A stretch of DNA of 64,000 bases from an uncultured Clostridia bacterium (lineage in GTDB: Bacteria > Bacillota > Clostridia > Christensenellales > Borkfalkiaceae), in contig CAKVPH010000008.1 of assembly GCA_934796775.1 (NCBI GenBank), positions 1 through 64,000 of the forward strand, written 5' to 3'. This document shows positions 34,753 through 44,728 of this stretch, piece after piece. Under the pieces are notes generated by a model. That model did no database searches, was not told the origin of the DNA, and saw only the letters and a list, made by a program, of their open reading frames with translations. The translations under genes were made by a program, and so were the position numbers. Within the stretch, counting starts at the first letter, position 1; each line of letters opens with the position of its first letter.

Positions 34753-36966
34753 ATGAATTTCAGGAAAGTACTGATACTGATACTTACCGTTTTAACGGTA
34801 ACCTCGCTCAGCTTGTTTGTTGCCTGCCATAGAGATAACGACAATTCAAGCAGCAGCCAAAGCGGAGAAGTTACTCTCAGCAAAATAGAGTACGTTTCGG
34901 GTATTCCCGAAATGCTTGTAAGAGGAACTACACCCGACTATACCGAGCTTAAAATCAAAGCTACTTACAGCGATAATAAAACTGAAGAAATCGTTTACAA
35001 TGCAACCGATTTCAACGTGACCGTAGATACGAGCGTAAAAGCCGAATCCGTTCCCGTAACCATAGTTTATAAGGGCAAAACGGCTACGACAAACGTTAAA
35101 GTTGATTTTGAAATCGCCGCGGTCGGACAAGCCGAATTCGTTATTAACTACGAAAAAAATGTAGGCGAAAACTCCGTATTTAAGGATACTACAAAAGAGT
35201 ATGTAGTAGGCGCGTCAAACGCTTTCTATTACGTTCCCGTAGTAACCGTTCTCGATTCCGAAGTAAACCCCTATACTTTCGATAAATCGGGCGATTTTGA
35301 AATCTTTGCAGAGGTTTATAAAAAGGTGGGCGGCGAGTATACGCTTTTAACCGATCCCGCAAGCGAAGTTGAAATCGACACCATGAACGCGTCGTTCAAG
35401 TTTGCTCCTGCAGCTATAGGCAACAGCTACAAATTAGTGGTTCGTCCTGCCGAACTTACAGACGAACAACTTGCCGAAGAAGACGGCGATTACTCAAAAG
35501 AATTTTCTTTCCGCGTAGCCGACGCTTACAACGTTTACTCTGCCGCAGAACTTCTTTTATGGGATAACCGTACCGACGAAGACGGTCTTGCCGTAAAAGC
35601 GTTCAGAGAATCAAAAGGCGTAACCGTAGACGCAAATTCTTTAAAAGGACTTGCTCTTCATTGCGATTTATCACTCGGCAAAGACGATATAGCCCCTGAA
35701 TTCTTCTATGATCCCGAACGTGATCCTTCTGCTTTTGCAGGACTTTCAGCTGAAAGAAAGGAGCTTTTAAACGGTTCGCTTAAAGACTTCGAAGATTTAA
35801 TTTCGCGCATTCTCGGCGACGACGGTAAGTTTGATTTTGAAGGTAATTTCTATACTGTTTCCGTAGAAAAAATGCCTCTGGTAGTTTGGGAACACGATGC
35901 CGACAAAGCGTTTACCAAAAATCCCGAATCGGTTGTAAGCCATACAACGCTTTTAAGAATTCAGGGCAATTCAAGCAATAATTCTACAAATCATACCGAA
36001 CTTGGCACTGTTAACAACGCAAACTTTATAGGTAACTTAAACCGTCAGGACAGCGTATGGTCGGGCGGCTGCATCTTAATTAAAGCCGACGGCGCGGCTG
36101 TTGAAATGAACAACATCGTTGCAACCCGTTGGTATATAACCGCGTTCTCCGAAAAAAACAGCGATACTAACCACCTTGTTTTAAACAAAGTTACCTTCCG
36201 CGATAACTACAACTGTTTCATATACCTTTGGGGCGGAATAGTAAACATAAACGACAGTACTCTCCAAGGCGCAGGCGGTCCTGCAATCATAGCCGACCAT
36301 GTCGATAGAAACTCTTCGGATTCGGGTAGAACCGGCAGCAAGGGTTGGCCAAGCGAAATCAACGTTAATGCAAGTTCTTTAATTGAATCCGTAGTTACCG
36401 GACAAGAAGGTTGGTTTGCAGAATTTAACGCTCAGTCCGCTGCAGCTCAGATAGTTGCTATGGATGAATTGTTTAAGCCGTTTGGCCGTACTTTCACTAT
36501 AGGGACTAAGAGTGTTACCGTAAACGGTAAAGAGGAAACTTATAAAACGATTAACCTTGTAGCTATATTTAAGGATTCCGAAGCCTCAGGCATGACCTTT
36601 ACCAAAATCAGCGGTAAGGCAAAAATCGGCGGCGGCGACAACGCTCACGTTCTCGATTACGATAATCAATATACCGCAGGAGTTCTTGATGCATTTAAAG
36701 GCTCCGGAGCGCCCATAATTCAAAGTTCTTTAGCCGGTATAATAGCTTATATGGGTAACGACAGCAATGGTATTCCCCAAATAGCAGAACCTTTAAAAAC
36801 AGGCTCTACGGCTATTGATTTTATGGCAACTGTTCAGGATCCTTCAAAACATCCGCAGATATTCAAAGATACCGGATATCTTAACTTGTTCTACGGCGAC
36901 AAAGGCGTGAACAACGACGGATATATGGGAATAATACTCGGTAATTACAGAGCTTTAAAAGTTTAA
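34753..36966 (+). CDS. Lipoprotein with Ig-like and beta-helix-like regions
   Basis: From the ATG after AAAAAGGAG the product is 737 residues, with lipobox Cys25 (LFVACHR) and a Ser-rich linker. Residues about 38-125 look like a bacterial Ig-like domain (LSKIEYVSGIPEML, GKTATTNVKV). Residues about 395-545 show a right-handed beta-helix pattern (NNANFIGNLN, LVLNKVTFRDNYNCFIYLWGG, VNINDSTLQGAGGPAII) as in pectin-lyase-like proteins. No catalytic residues can be assigned. It may bind or cleave acidic glycans at the cell surface near the third glycan locus. Confidence 0.6.
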   Translation: MNFRKVLILILTVLTVTSLSLFVACHRDNDNSSSSQSGEVTLSKIEYVSGIPEMLVRGTTPDYTELKIKATYSDNKTEEIVYNATDFNVTVDTSVKAESVPVTIVYKGKTATTNVKVDFEIAAVGQAEFVINYEKNVGENSVFKDTTKEYVVGASNAFYYVPVVTVLDSEVNPYTFDKSGDFEIFAEVYKKVGGEYTLLTDPASEVEIDTMNASFKFAPAAIGNSYKLVVRPAELTDEQLAEEDGDYSKEFSFRVADAYNVYSAAELLLWDNRTDEDGLAVKAFRESKGVTVDANSLKGLALHCDLSLGKDDIAPEFFYDPERDPSAFAGLSAERKELLNGSLKDFEDLISRILGDDGKFDFEGNFYTVSVEKMPLVVWEHDADKAFTKNPESVVSHTTLLRIQGNSSNNSTNHTELGTVNNANFIGNLNRQDSVWSGGCILIKADGAAVEMNNIVATRWYITAFSEKNSDTNHLVLNKVTFRDNYNCFIYLWGGIVNINDSTLQGAGGPAIIADHVDRNSSDSGRTGSKGWPSEINVNASSLIESVVTGQEGWFAEFNAQSAAAQIVAMDELFKPFGRTFTIGTKSVTVNGKEETYKTINLVAIFKDSEASGMTFTKISGKAKIGGGDNAHVLDYDNQYTAGVLDAFKGSGAPIIQSSLAGIIAYMGNDSNGIPQIAEPLKTGSTAIDFMATVQDPSKHPQIFKDTGYLNLFYGDKGVNNDGYMGIILGNYRALKV

Positions 36967-36981
36967 TTACGTTAAACAAAA

Positions 36982-37011
36982 AAAGGACTGCCTTAAAAAA
37001 GGCGGTCCTTT
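36982..37011 (+). terminator. Terminator-like hairpin
   Basis: AAAGGACTGCC and GGCGGTCCTTT pair over 11 bp with one T-G pair; the T-run is short. Confidence 0.6.
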
Positions 37012-37108
37012 AAAAATGAGTTTAAATAATAAGGTAATATATGATTAGGTGTACGGCGAAGAACGTTTTAAAATGCTTTTGGTAGTCGTATTTAAAAAAA
37101 ACAAAAAT

Positions 37109-37140
37109 CGGGGTAACGTCAAACTTACCCCGTTTTTTTT
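37109..37140 (+). terminator. Intrinsic terminator
   Basis: CGGGGTAA and TTACCCCG form a perfect 8-bp stem followed by eight T residues. Confidence 0.85.
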
Positions 37141-37439
37141 ATGCTTTAAAACGTCCGTTTATTGTTTTTTGCATGCGCAAAAACACTCACCGCAAAGGCA
37201 GTCGTAAATGTGGTTGCGCTTGCCCGGTTTTGTATTTTAAAAAACTCATTCAAGCAAAAAATTAAAACGTTTCTTTATTTTTTTACATATTCAAAAACTT
37301 AGTTTTACAAAGAATAAAAAAATAATGATAATTTTAAAATCGTAGATAAAACCTATGATTTTTTTATTTTTACGCTTAAAAAATCATTGTTTTAAATTTT
37401 TTCACCTTAAAAAAACAAAGTTATATTACTTTTTTGATA
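37141..37439. other. AT-rich gap without a recognisable gene
   Basis: No convincing frame or RNA gene is seen. A weak hairpin (AAATCGTAG with CTATGATTT) followed by T residues lies near 37337-37365. The region after 37250 is dominated by A and T homopolymer tracts. Confidence 0.5.
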
Positions 37440-37468
37440 TTTACAACTGCTTTAAAGTATGGTATAAA
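37440..37468 (+). promoter_or_regulatory. Promoter of the third glycan locus
   Basis: TTTACA (37440-37445) and TATAAA (37463-37468) are separated by 17 bp, 32 bp before the esterase start. Confidence 0.5.
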
Positions 37469-37500
37469 ATAACCGAACACAAAAAGAGGCGATTATTCAA

Positions 37501-38259
37501 ATGACTGATTTAATTTTTTTTGGCGGACAAAGTAACATGCAGGGGCAAACGGAAAGTCTTTTAAAAAAAGATCCTGTTAAAAACGCGCTCGAATATCGGC
37601 TTTTAACCGACGAGCTTATCCCTTTGCAAAACCCCGTCGGCGAAGATATAGACGAGCTTTTGCTTTCTTCCGCTTACGGACACGGTTCCTTAATTCCCGA
37701 TTTTACCGAGGCGTATATCAAAAAGGCGGAAAGAAGCGTTGTGTGCGCGCATGTTGCAAAAGGCGCAACTATTCTTGCGGACTGGCAAAAAAACGGTGAA
37801 TCGGGCAAAGCGCGCTACCAAAAACTTGTTGAAAAGTGCAAAGGCGCAAAAAACAAGGTAAAGGACGCAGGTAAAACGCTGTTTATCTGGTTGCAGGGCG
37901 AAAGCGACGCTTTGGCGCACACTTCCAAAAACGACTACGAAAAAATGCTTAAAGCCTTTAAAAACGACTTGCAAAACGACCTTAATATAGATGCGTTTAT
38001 GATAATAGAAGTAGGCTATTTTGCAAGCAACTTCGGCGGCAGGGAATACGACGAGCAGATTATGGCTGCGCAGGAAGAATTGTGCTCAGACGGCGCAAGC
38101 GGCGGTTTTTATATGCTTACCGATATAACGAAGAAACTGTCGCTCGATCAAAAATATATAAATCCTATCGCGGTGGGGCATTTTAATAACGTGGCAATGC
38201 AGATTATAGGAAGTACGGCGGGCGAAAAAGCTGCCGAAATCGCGCTTAACCTTAAATAA
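37501..38259 (+). CDS. SGNH hydrolase, sialate O-acetylesterase-like (SASA domain)
   Basis: The 252-residue product has the SASA/SGNH blocks: FFGGQSNMQGQ with nucleophile Ser11, FIWLQGESDA, and VGHFNNVAMQIIG with the catalytic His. It has no signal peptide, so it would remove acetyl or similar groups from imported sugars in the cytoplasm. It begins the third glycan locus, 49 bp before a family lipoprotein gene. Confidence 0.85.
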   Translation: MTDLIFFGGQSNMQGQTESLLKKDPVKNALEYRLLTDELIPLQNPVGEDIDELLLSSAYGHGSLIPDFTEAYIKKAERSVVCAHVAKGATILADWQKNGESGKARYQKLVEKCKGAKNKVKDAGKTLFIWLQGESDALAHTSKNDYEKMLKAFKNDLQNDLNIDAFMIIEVGYFASNFGGREYDEQIMAAQEELCSDGASGGFYMLTDITKKLSLDQKYINPIAVGHFNNVAMQIIGSTAGEKAAEIALNLK

Positions 38260-38308
38260 GTAAAAAAATTAAGCAACTAAAAAATACAACATAAAGGAAA
38301 GAGAGAAA

Positions 38309-39748
38309 ATGAGTAAAACATTATTAAAAACAATGGCACTCGCTCTGTCGGTTGCATGCGTTATGTTCTCGGCTTGCACGACAAGTGGCAATAACTCTTC
38401 TTCGTCGTCATCAAGCGGCAAAACTACGCCCGTAATCGAAAAAGAAACCATTCCCGATTACTATCAGAATAAAGGCGAAAACAATTTTATAGTGGGAATG
38501 TGGAGCGGCATAGCCGAAAATAAGACTTACGTTGACGAGTTTTACAGAGTAACCGGCACAGCCGCCTGGACTGACGCCGAGTTCGATAATCAGTACAAAC
38601 TCATAAAAGAAGCAGGTTTTACGTTAGCCGCCACACCCATAGGTTTGTTTTCGAACGACCATATAATAAGGCTTTTAGAATCCGCCGAAAAATACGGTCT
38701 TAAACAGCTCGTATGGGATAGTGCGCTCAACAATATTTTAATGGATTCTTCTTTAAGCGAAGAAAATGCAGTTGTAAAAGCAAGGCGTGCGGTGGTTGAT
38801 TATATCGATTACGATAGTTTTTACGGCAATATGATAACCGACGAGCCGAATTCCAAGGAATTCGACGCGCTCGCCCGTGCCGCAAAAATATATAAAAAAG
38901 CCTTCCCCGATAAGATGTTTTATTTAAATCTTTATCCTGTTCTGGCAACTCCTTTGCAGACGGGTGAAGACGATTATACCGAATATTTAAGAAAGTACGA
39001 AAGTTTAGGGCTTGATTACGTATGTTACGATAATTATCCCTTAAAGCGCGGCACAGGCGGAACTACAGTGCTTAAAGATAATTTTGTGTATAACATGCAG
39101 CTTGCAAACGCCATGCAGACCAAACCCAAGGTATGGAGCTTTTTACAGTCCATGGGCTTTGGAGGAATGAAAGAACCAGACTGCGTTGAAGATTTCCGTA
39201 TTCAGCTCAACATTGCGCTTGCAAACGGGCAGAGTGCGATTCAGTGGTTCTGTTATTTCTCGCCCGGATACGGCGGATCCGAAAACTTTACTCCCGCAAT
39301 AATAATGATGGACGGCACTCCTACCGAAAAATACGATTATGTTAAAACAGTAAATAACGAAATAGCTGCCTGGGGCGATATTTATTCGCGCTTTGCATTT
39401 AAAAAATCCATGAACGTAGTAGGAAGCGAAAACCAAAAAGGCGAAAACGCCGCATTCAACTATATTAAAACCGATAATTCGCACGACCGCATAAAAAGTC
39501 TTTCCGTAAGCAAAGATACTATAATAGGCGTGTTTAAAGACGACGAAAACCGCGACGGTTTTATGGTTACGAATTACGACATACCCTCTTCAAAGCAGGT
39601 AAGCAAAGTTGAAATTTGTTTTCACGGTTGCACTAAGGCGATAGTTATAAAAAACGGCGTAAAGAGCCTTATAGACGTATCGGACGGCAAAGTCAGCTTA
39701 GATTTAAAAGCGAGCGAAGGCGCGTTCGTAATACCTTTGAATATCTGA
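38309..39748 (+). CDS. Lipoprotein of the Asp-Glu-Pro TIM-barrel family, putative glycoside hydrolase
   Basis: The 479-residue product has lipobox Cys23 (FSACTTS), a Ser-rich linker, then barrel features: YKLIKEAGFTLAATP, GNMITDEPNS with Asp178-Glu179-Pro180, YLNLYPVLATP, DYVCYDNYPLK, WSFLQSMGFGG, ANGQSAIQWFCYF, and a C-terminal domain ending EGAFVIPLNI. The CYDNYP and FxQSxxFG motifs are shared with the cytoplasmic paralogue at 45.7 kb. A role in cleaving the locus glycan outside the cell is inferred. Confidence 0.65.
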   Translation: MSKTLLKTMALALSVACVMFSACTTSGNNSSSSSSSGKTTPVIEKETIPDYYQNKGENNFIVGMWSGIAENKTYVDEFYRVTGTAAWTDAEFDNQYKLIKEAGFTLAATPIGLFSNDHIIRLLESAEKYGLKQLVWDSALNNILMDSSLSEENAVVKARRAVVDYIDYDSFYGNMITDEPNSKEFDALARAAKIYKKAFPDKMFYLNLYPVLATPLQTGEDDYTEYLRKYESLGLDYVCYDNYPLKRGTGGTTVLKDNFVYNMQLANAMQTKPKVWSFLQSMGFGGMKEPDCVEDFRIQLNIALANGQSAIQWFCYFSPGYGGSENFTPAIIMMDGTPTEKYDYVKTVNNEIAAWGDIYSRFAFKKSMNVVGSENQKGENAAFNYIKTDNSHDRIKSLSVSKDTIIGVFKDDENRDGFMVTNYDIPSSKQVSKVEICFHGCTKAIVIKNGVKSLIDVSDGKVSLDLKASEGAFVIPLNI

Positions 39749-39806
39749 AAAAATAACGGCAAGCTGAAAAGCGTAAGCCGTAACTTAAATATCAGGAGGA
39801 AATAAA

Positions 39807-41252
39807 ATGAAGAAAATTTTGGCGTTTTTATTGTGCATAATCGCTGTTTTATCGGTTGTGGCATGTAAAAAACCGCAGGTTGAAGACAGCGACGGCATAA
39901 CCGTAGTAAACAACGGCGACCGTATTTATGCTACGGACGCAGATCAAAAATCGCTTTCGGTTATCAAAATCGGATTTACCGAAGCAGGCTTTGGCAGAGA
40001 ATGGCTTGTTGAAATAGCAAAAAGCTTTATTAAAGCAAACGATTCTTACGAAATTCGTCTTGAAGGCGATCCGAGCTTAGCCGACTCTATGTCCACAAAA
40101 CTCGACTCGGGCGAAAACTTAAGCGATATATTTTTCCCGCTCAACTCCGCGTGGGAAGTGTATGCGTCTAAAGGACAATTAGAGCCGCTCGACGACGTTT
40201 ATGCCTCTAAGCCCGACGGCGAAAGCGGCGAAACGGTAGAGCAAAAGACAGACGAAAATTATAAAACATACGCTAAATACACAACCAAATACGGCACGCA
40301 TTACTACATGCTTCCGTGGAACGACACCGTTACCGGCATTGTATATAACGTAAAGATGTTTAATGAGTACGGTTGGAAAATTCCCGAAACTACCGACGAA
40401 CTCGAAGAATTATGTAAAAAAATCATAGCGGATACCAAAGATAAGGTTAAACCCTTTGCATATCCCGGCAAGATAGGCGGATATTTTGATTATATAGGAT
40501 CTACCTGGTGGATGCAGATAAGCGGAATAGACGGAGTAAAGAGCTTTTTCGACTTTGATTCGGCAGAAGTTTATAATCCCGCAACTCAGCCCGCGCTCGG
40601 CAAAAAGCAGGCTTTGGAAGAATTCTTGCGTTTTTACTCGCCCGATAAAGGTTACTGTATTTCCGGTAGTATGAGTAAAGACCATACCACTTCGCAAATG
40701 GACTTTATCAACGGCAAAGCCGCAATGATACTGAACGGTAACTGGATGGAATGCGAAATGAAGACTAACATGGACGAAGATTTTACCATGGGTATGATGA
40801 GCGTTCCTTACGTTAAAAACGCTAAAAAGGACGCAGACGGAAATTACGTTAAAGTTAATTATACCGCTCCTCCCGATTACATAATAATTCCCAAGGAAGC
40901 GGCAAATATCAGCGGAGCAAAGAAGTTCTTAACGTTTATGACAAGCGACGAAATGTTAAAACTCTATACAAAAATAACCGGTAGCCCGCGTCCGTTCTAT
41001 TACGATCTTGCTTCTATCGACGGACTTTCAAAGTTCAATCAGGACGTACTTAAATTAAGAGCGGAATCGAATACCATGTTCGACTTTTCGCGCAAAGGCG
41101 TTTATATGTACGGATATGCACCCAAATACATAGGCGGTCAGCCGTATTCCGCGCTTATAAGGGGAGAGATGACTCCGCAGAGATTTTGCAATCTCGAATA
41201 CGTAGAAGCGGACGATAACTGGGACGAATGGCTTTCCAAATCCAACTTGTGA
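39807..41252 (+). CDS. Sugar ABC transporter substrate-binding lipoprotein
   Basis: The 481-residue product has lipobox Cys20 (SVVACKKP). Family 1 features include KIGFTEAGFGREWLVEIAKSF, MLPWNDTVTGIVYNVKMF, and DFINGKAAMILNGNWME. It resembles the 14.1-kb binding protein in its first segment. It is followed by one permease gene, then a surface protein and the second permease. Confidence 0.9.
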   Translation: MKKILAFLLCIIAVLSVVACKKPQVEDSDGITVVNNGDRIYATDADQKSLSVIKIGFTEAGFGREWLVEIAKSFIKANDSYEIRLEGDPSLADSMSTKLDSGENLSDIFFPLNSAWEVYASKGQLEPLDDVYASKPDGESGETVEQKTDENYKTYAKYTTKYGTHYYMLPWNDTVTGIVYNVKMFNEYGWKIPETTDELEELCKKIIADTKDKVKPFAYPGKIGGYFDYIGSTWWMQISGIDGVKSFFDFDSAEVYNPATQPALGKKQALEEFLRFYSPDKGYCISGSMSKDHTTSQMDFINGKAAMILNGNWMECEMKTNMDEDFTMGMMSVPYVKNAKKDADGNYVKVNYTAPPDYIIIPKEAANISGAKKFLTFMTSDEMLKLYTKITGSPRPFYYDLASIDGLSKFNQDVLKLRAESNTMFDFSRKGVYMYGYAPKYIGGQPYSALIRGEMTPQRFCNLEYVEADDNWDEWLSKSNL

Positions 41253-41265
41253 GGAATAGTTTTTA

Positions 41266-42204
41266 ATGGAATCGCAAGATCTTAAACGAAAACGCAAAAC
41301 TAAAATTAAACGCGCGCTGTTTATAGCGTCGTTTATAGGAATTCCTATTTTGCATTTTCTCGTATTTAATCTGTACGTCAATATAGATACGGTTGTACTG
41401 TCGTTTCAAAAATTCAGCAACCAGAAAGGCGCGTATATACTCGTAGGGTTTTTAAACTACAAAGAATTTTTCGAGTCGTTTTCGGCTCCGGGCAGCGTTT
41501 TAGGAAAAGCAATAGTCAATTCGATTTTGTTTTTTGTGGTAAACGACTTTGTAATTTTACCGCTCGCGTTTATTTCGGCGTACTTTATGTATAAAAAAAT
41601 ATTGCTGGCAAATATGTTCCGCGTGCTGTTCTTCTTGCCGTCTATTATATCGGTAGTCGTTTTAACAATGCTCTTCTCGTTTATGTTCGACAGCTCTATC
41701 GGAATAGTCGATTCTTTTTTCGAGCTTATCGGCAGGGAAGATTTAATTCCCGCGCTCGGCTGGTTCGGCGATTCAAAAACGGCAATGCCGGTAGTGCTTT
41801 TGTACTGCATCTGGGCGGGCATCGGCTCTAACGTAGTGCTTATATCTGGCGCAATGAGCCGTATTCCGCAAGAAATGATAGAAGCGGGAAAACTCGACGG
41901 ACTCACGTTTTTTAAAGAAATGGTAAAAATAACGCTTCCGCTTACAGGTTCGCTTTTGGCAACGCTTATGATGATGGGCGTTCCCGTAATCTTTACTTTG
42001 TTTTTACAACCCATGCTTTTAACAAACGGCGGGCCTGACGGCGCAACTTACACAATAGGCTTGTACATAGTCAGTCAGATAAGAACCAACAGCAACTTAA
42101 CCATAGGCGCAACCGTTGGCGTTATATGCGCGGCAATCGGCACGCCCATAGTAATACTGCTCAGAAAATTAGTGGAGAACACGTTCCCCGCTTATGAATA
42201 TTAG
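41266..42204 (+). CDS. Sugar ABC transporter permease (first subunit)
   Basis: This 312-residue CUT1 permease has six membrane segments and an EAA loop (MIEAGKLDGLTFFKEMVKI, then TLPLTGSL). It lies 13 bp after the binding protein. Its partner permease gene is displaced 2.6 kb downstream by a surface-protein gene. Confidence 0.9.
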   Translation: MESQDLKRKRKTKIKRALFIASFIGIPILHFLVFNLYVNIDTVVLSFQKFSNQKGAYILVGFLNYKEFFESFSAPGSVLGKAIVNSILFFVVNDFVILPLAFISAYFMYKKILLANMFRVLFFLPSIISVVVLTMLFSFMFDSSIGIVDSFFELIGREDLIPALGWFGDSKTAMPVVLLYCIWAGIGSNVVLISGAMSRIPQEMIEAGKLDGLTFFKEMVKITLPLTGSLLATLMMMGVPVIFTLFLQPMLLTNGGPDGATYTIGLYIVSQIRTNSNLTIGATVGVICAAIGTPIVILLRKLVENTFPAYEY

Positions 42205-42215
42205 GAGGAAAATTT

Positions 42216-44702
42216 ATGAAAAAATTTCTTAAGCTCATCACATGTCTTGTCGCGGCGGTAATAGTAATTTCCGCATTACACGTCGGGACTAACGCCACCG
42301 TGCAAGCTGCTACAAAACGCACTTCTGTAGTTGCAAGCTTGCTTACGAACAAAGGAAAAGTCAACTCTGCCGACTGGTCGGTCGAAGGCGACAAAAACAA
42401 TCTTTCAATTTCAAACAACGGTAAAGTATTTAAAATAAGCGGCGCACCGTGGCCGGGTTATCGTATTTTTCCGTATGATTCAATTCCCGGCGGCAACGGC
42501 TACTATGTGGAACTTGACGTACTAAAAACTAACGAAAGCAATGCAAAAATCAATCTTTCGGGCTGGGTTACCAACTGGGGTAACGGCGCGGCAAGTAACA
42601 TTTATGTATCTTCTATAGGAATAGATCCGGGTTTAGGCACAAACTACGGCGCAAACGGAAACAAAGACGCCGTCTGGAACGGCGTAAACGCAGTTTTGAA
42701 AGGCGGATTCAGATATCGTTTCTGGTTCAGAGTAAACCCTGACGACGCAACCCGCGGCGATCTTATTGTTTATCAAAAAGATCTTTCGGTTGAAAACTCT
42801 GAATTTGTAGAAGGCTGTGTTTTATATAAACTCTGCACTATAGACGACAGCGCGCATTACGCACATCTCTATTTTGAAGGCGATCTCGTTGTAGATAACT
42901 TCGCGTTCAAAAAAGAGGACGGCACCGTAATTTTCGAAAACGATTTTTCAGACGTTTCTATTATTGATATGAACGGAATTCCGCAGAGCGGAAAAATGTA
43001 CAAAAGCGGCGGCGAAGTAGTAAACGATTCTTATCTTGCTTTAAACGGAGAAGAAAGACTTATTTCTGCTTTAAAAGTTGAAAAGGGCGAAGGTTTAAGC
43101 AAGGTTTTCGAACTTAAAACTTCGGTTAAAGTATCTTCTACTGCAGGCAAAGCAGGTATTATGCTCGGTATGAAAGACGAAACCGCCGGGTTCGGTTCGG
43201 ATAAAGCCTATACGCTCGCTTTTGAAAACGTATCCGACGGCACTGCAACCACTACCGAAATGAAGCTTATAAGCGGAGAAAAAGTTCAGTCTTATAACTT
43301 AGGTATTTGTTTAAACGACGATTTCCACGAACTTAAAGCTTCGGGCGACAGCACGGGCAAACTCGAAGTAACCGTTTCAGGCGCAAAAAACGAAAGTTAC
43401 GTATTTGAAAACGTTGACTTCTTAGGTTATATAGGTTTAGCAACCGATAAAACCGCGGGTGCGGAAATTGCATTCACTCCCGAATTTACCGTTGACAGCT
43501 ACACCGGAGAAGTCGGAACGGGCGCGGATATAGCAAACAACTTCAATACCGGCTATATCAATCCTTCCGTTTACGAAAACGACACTCACCCCGCTGTAAC
43601 GCTTGGCGAAAACGGCAAGGGTATAGTTGCAAAAGACGGAATTTTGAAATTCGACGGAACTTCCGACGGCACTCACTTTGCCATTAACGGAATTTATGCT
43701 GACTTTATTATGCAGTTCGACTGGATCAACTATGCTTGGAGTGACAGACCTACTGCCGAAGACGGAACCGTTTTCAGAAAAGCTAAACCTGCCGACGGCA
43801 AAGCTACCGAACTTTATTCGCCTTTAGGTATAGCTTTCGGTAAAAAGACCACTACAGGCGGCTGGGCAGATACCAAACTTTTAAGAATTTTCGATTCGTT
43901 GAACCTTGTTCAGTTCTTAAATAATGACGAAGGCGGCCTTGCTTATAACGAATGTATGGGAACAGGATTTGCTACTCCCGAACAGGTTGCGGATATCAAA
44001 GACGGAAAGATCAATCTTTACGAAGAAACCGTAAATCTTAAAATAGTTGCTTTAAACGGCAACCTGAAAGTTTACGGCGTAATTATTAAAGACGGCGTAG
44101 CCGACGGCGAACATAAGCTCATAGCCGAATTCCCGTATGAAAACTGCACCGGTTATATCTCGATTTCTACCGGTGAAGCGGCATATTTCGGAATAGATAA
44201 CTTAAGAATTACCAAGATTGACGGTTGGACGGACGAACAACTTGCCGCATACGACAACTTTGCTCAGATTGCGGACGAAAAAGCCCCCGAAACCTTAACG
44301 GTTCCCGTTTTAAGCGTAAACGAAAAGACCGTTTCGTGGGAAGCAGTAGCAAACGCTACGGGTTATATAGTAACCGTAAACGGCGTTGCAGGCGAGAAAA
44401 TTACCGATACGAGTTTTGTACTTGACAAAACCGAAGTCGGCGACTACGTTATAACCGTAAAAGCTATAGGCGACGGAGAAAAGTATCTCGACAGTGCAGA
44501 CAGCGAGTCCGTAACGATAACAATAGCTGCGCCTGCTCCCGATTCGTCATCAGGCGGAACTTCGGCAAGTTCGTCATCAGGCGAAGGAAGCGAACAGACC
44601 GAAGACTGCAGCAGCTGCGGCGGTTCTATGGCAGGCTCTGCGCTTTTATGCTTAGGCTTAGGCGTTGCCGCTTACGCGATTATAAAAAAGAAAAACAGAT
44701 AA
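42216..44702 (+). CDS. Large surface protein with FN3-like domain and Cys/Gly sorting tail
   Basis: The 828-residue product has a signal peptide (about 1-32, ending ATVQAAT). The beta-rich body holds two or three jelly-roll-like regions (VVDNFAFKKEDGTVIFENDFSD; YFGIDNLRITK near 660), suggestive of LamG/DUF1080-like sugar binding. About 715-795 is a fibronectin type III-like domain (SWEAVANATGYIVTVNG, VGDYVITVKAIGDG). A Ser-rich linker leads to CSSCGGS, a helix, KKKNR. It sits between the two permease genes of the third locus and likely captures the glycan on the cell surface. Confidence 0.75.
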   Translation: MKKFLKLITCLVAAVIVISALHVGTNATVQAATKRTSVVASLLTNKGKVNSADWSVEGDKNNLSISNNGKVFKISGAPWPGYRIFPYDSIPGGNGYYVELDVLKTNESNAKINLSGWVTNWGNGAASNIYVSSIGIDPGLGTNYGANGNKDAVWNGVNAVLKGGFRYRFWFRVNPDDATRGDLIVYQKDLSVENSEFVEGCVLYKLCTIDDSAHYAHLYFEGDLVVDNFAFKKEDGTVIFENDFSDVSIIDMNGIPQSGKMYKSGGEVVNDSYLALNGEERLISALKVEKGEGLSKVFELKTSVKVSSTAGKAGIMLGMKDETAGFGSDKAYTLAFENVSDGTATTTEMKLISGEKVQSYNLGICLNDDFHELKASGDSTGKLEVTVSGAKNESYVFENVDFLGYIGLATDKTAGAEIAFTPEFTVDSYTGEVGTGADIANNFNTGYINPSVYENDTHPAVTLGENGKGIVAKDGILKFDGTSDGTHFAINGIYADFIMQFDWINYAWSDRPTAEDGTVFRKAKPADGKATELYSPLGIAFGKKTTTGGWADTKLLRIFDSLNLVQFLNNDEGGLAYNECMGTGFATPEQVADIKDGKINLYEETVNLKIVALNGNLKVYGVIIKDGVADGEHKLIAEFPYENCTGYISISTGEAAYFGIDNLRITKIDGWTDEQLAAYDNFAQIADEKAPETLTVPVLSVNEKTVSWEAVANATGYIVTVNGVAGEKITDTSFVLDKTEVGDYVITVKAIGDGEKYLDSADSESVTITIAAPAPDSSSGGTSASSSSGEGSEQTEDCSSCGGSMAGSALLCLGLGVAAYAIIKKKNR

Positions 44703-44728
44703 TTTAAAATTTTAAGGCACAACACGTT

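Noticed and set aside
37141..37260. Short Cys-containing frame in the intergenic gap (MRKNTHRKG).
   Set aside because: There is no ribosome site and the frame is short; it looks like chance.
41457..42014. Long antisense frame (185 codons) opposite a sugar permease.
   Set aside because: The plus-strand permease has clear family motifs; the antisense frame has low-complexity Ser/Ile composition and no ribosome site.
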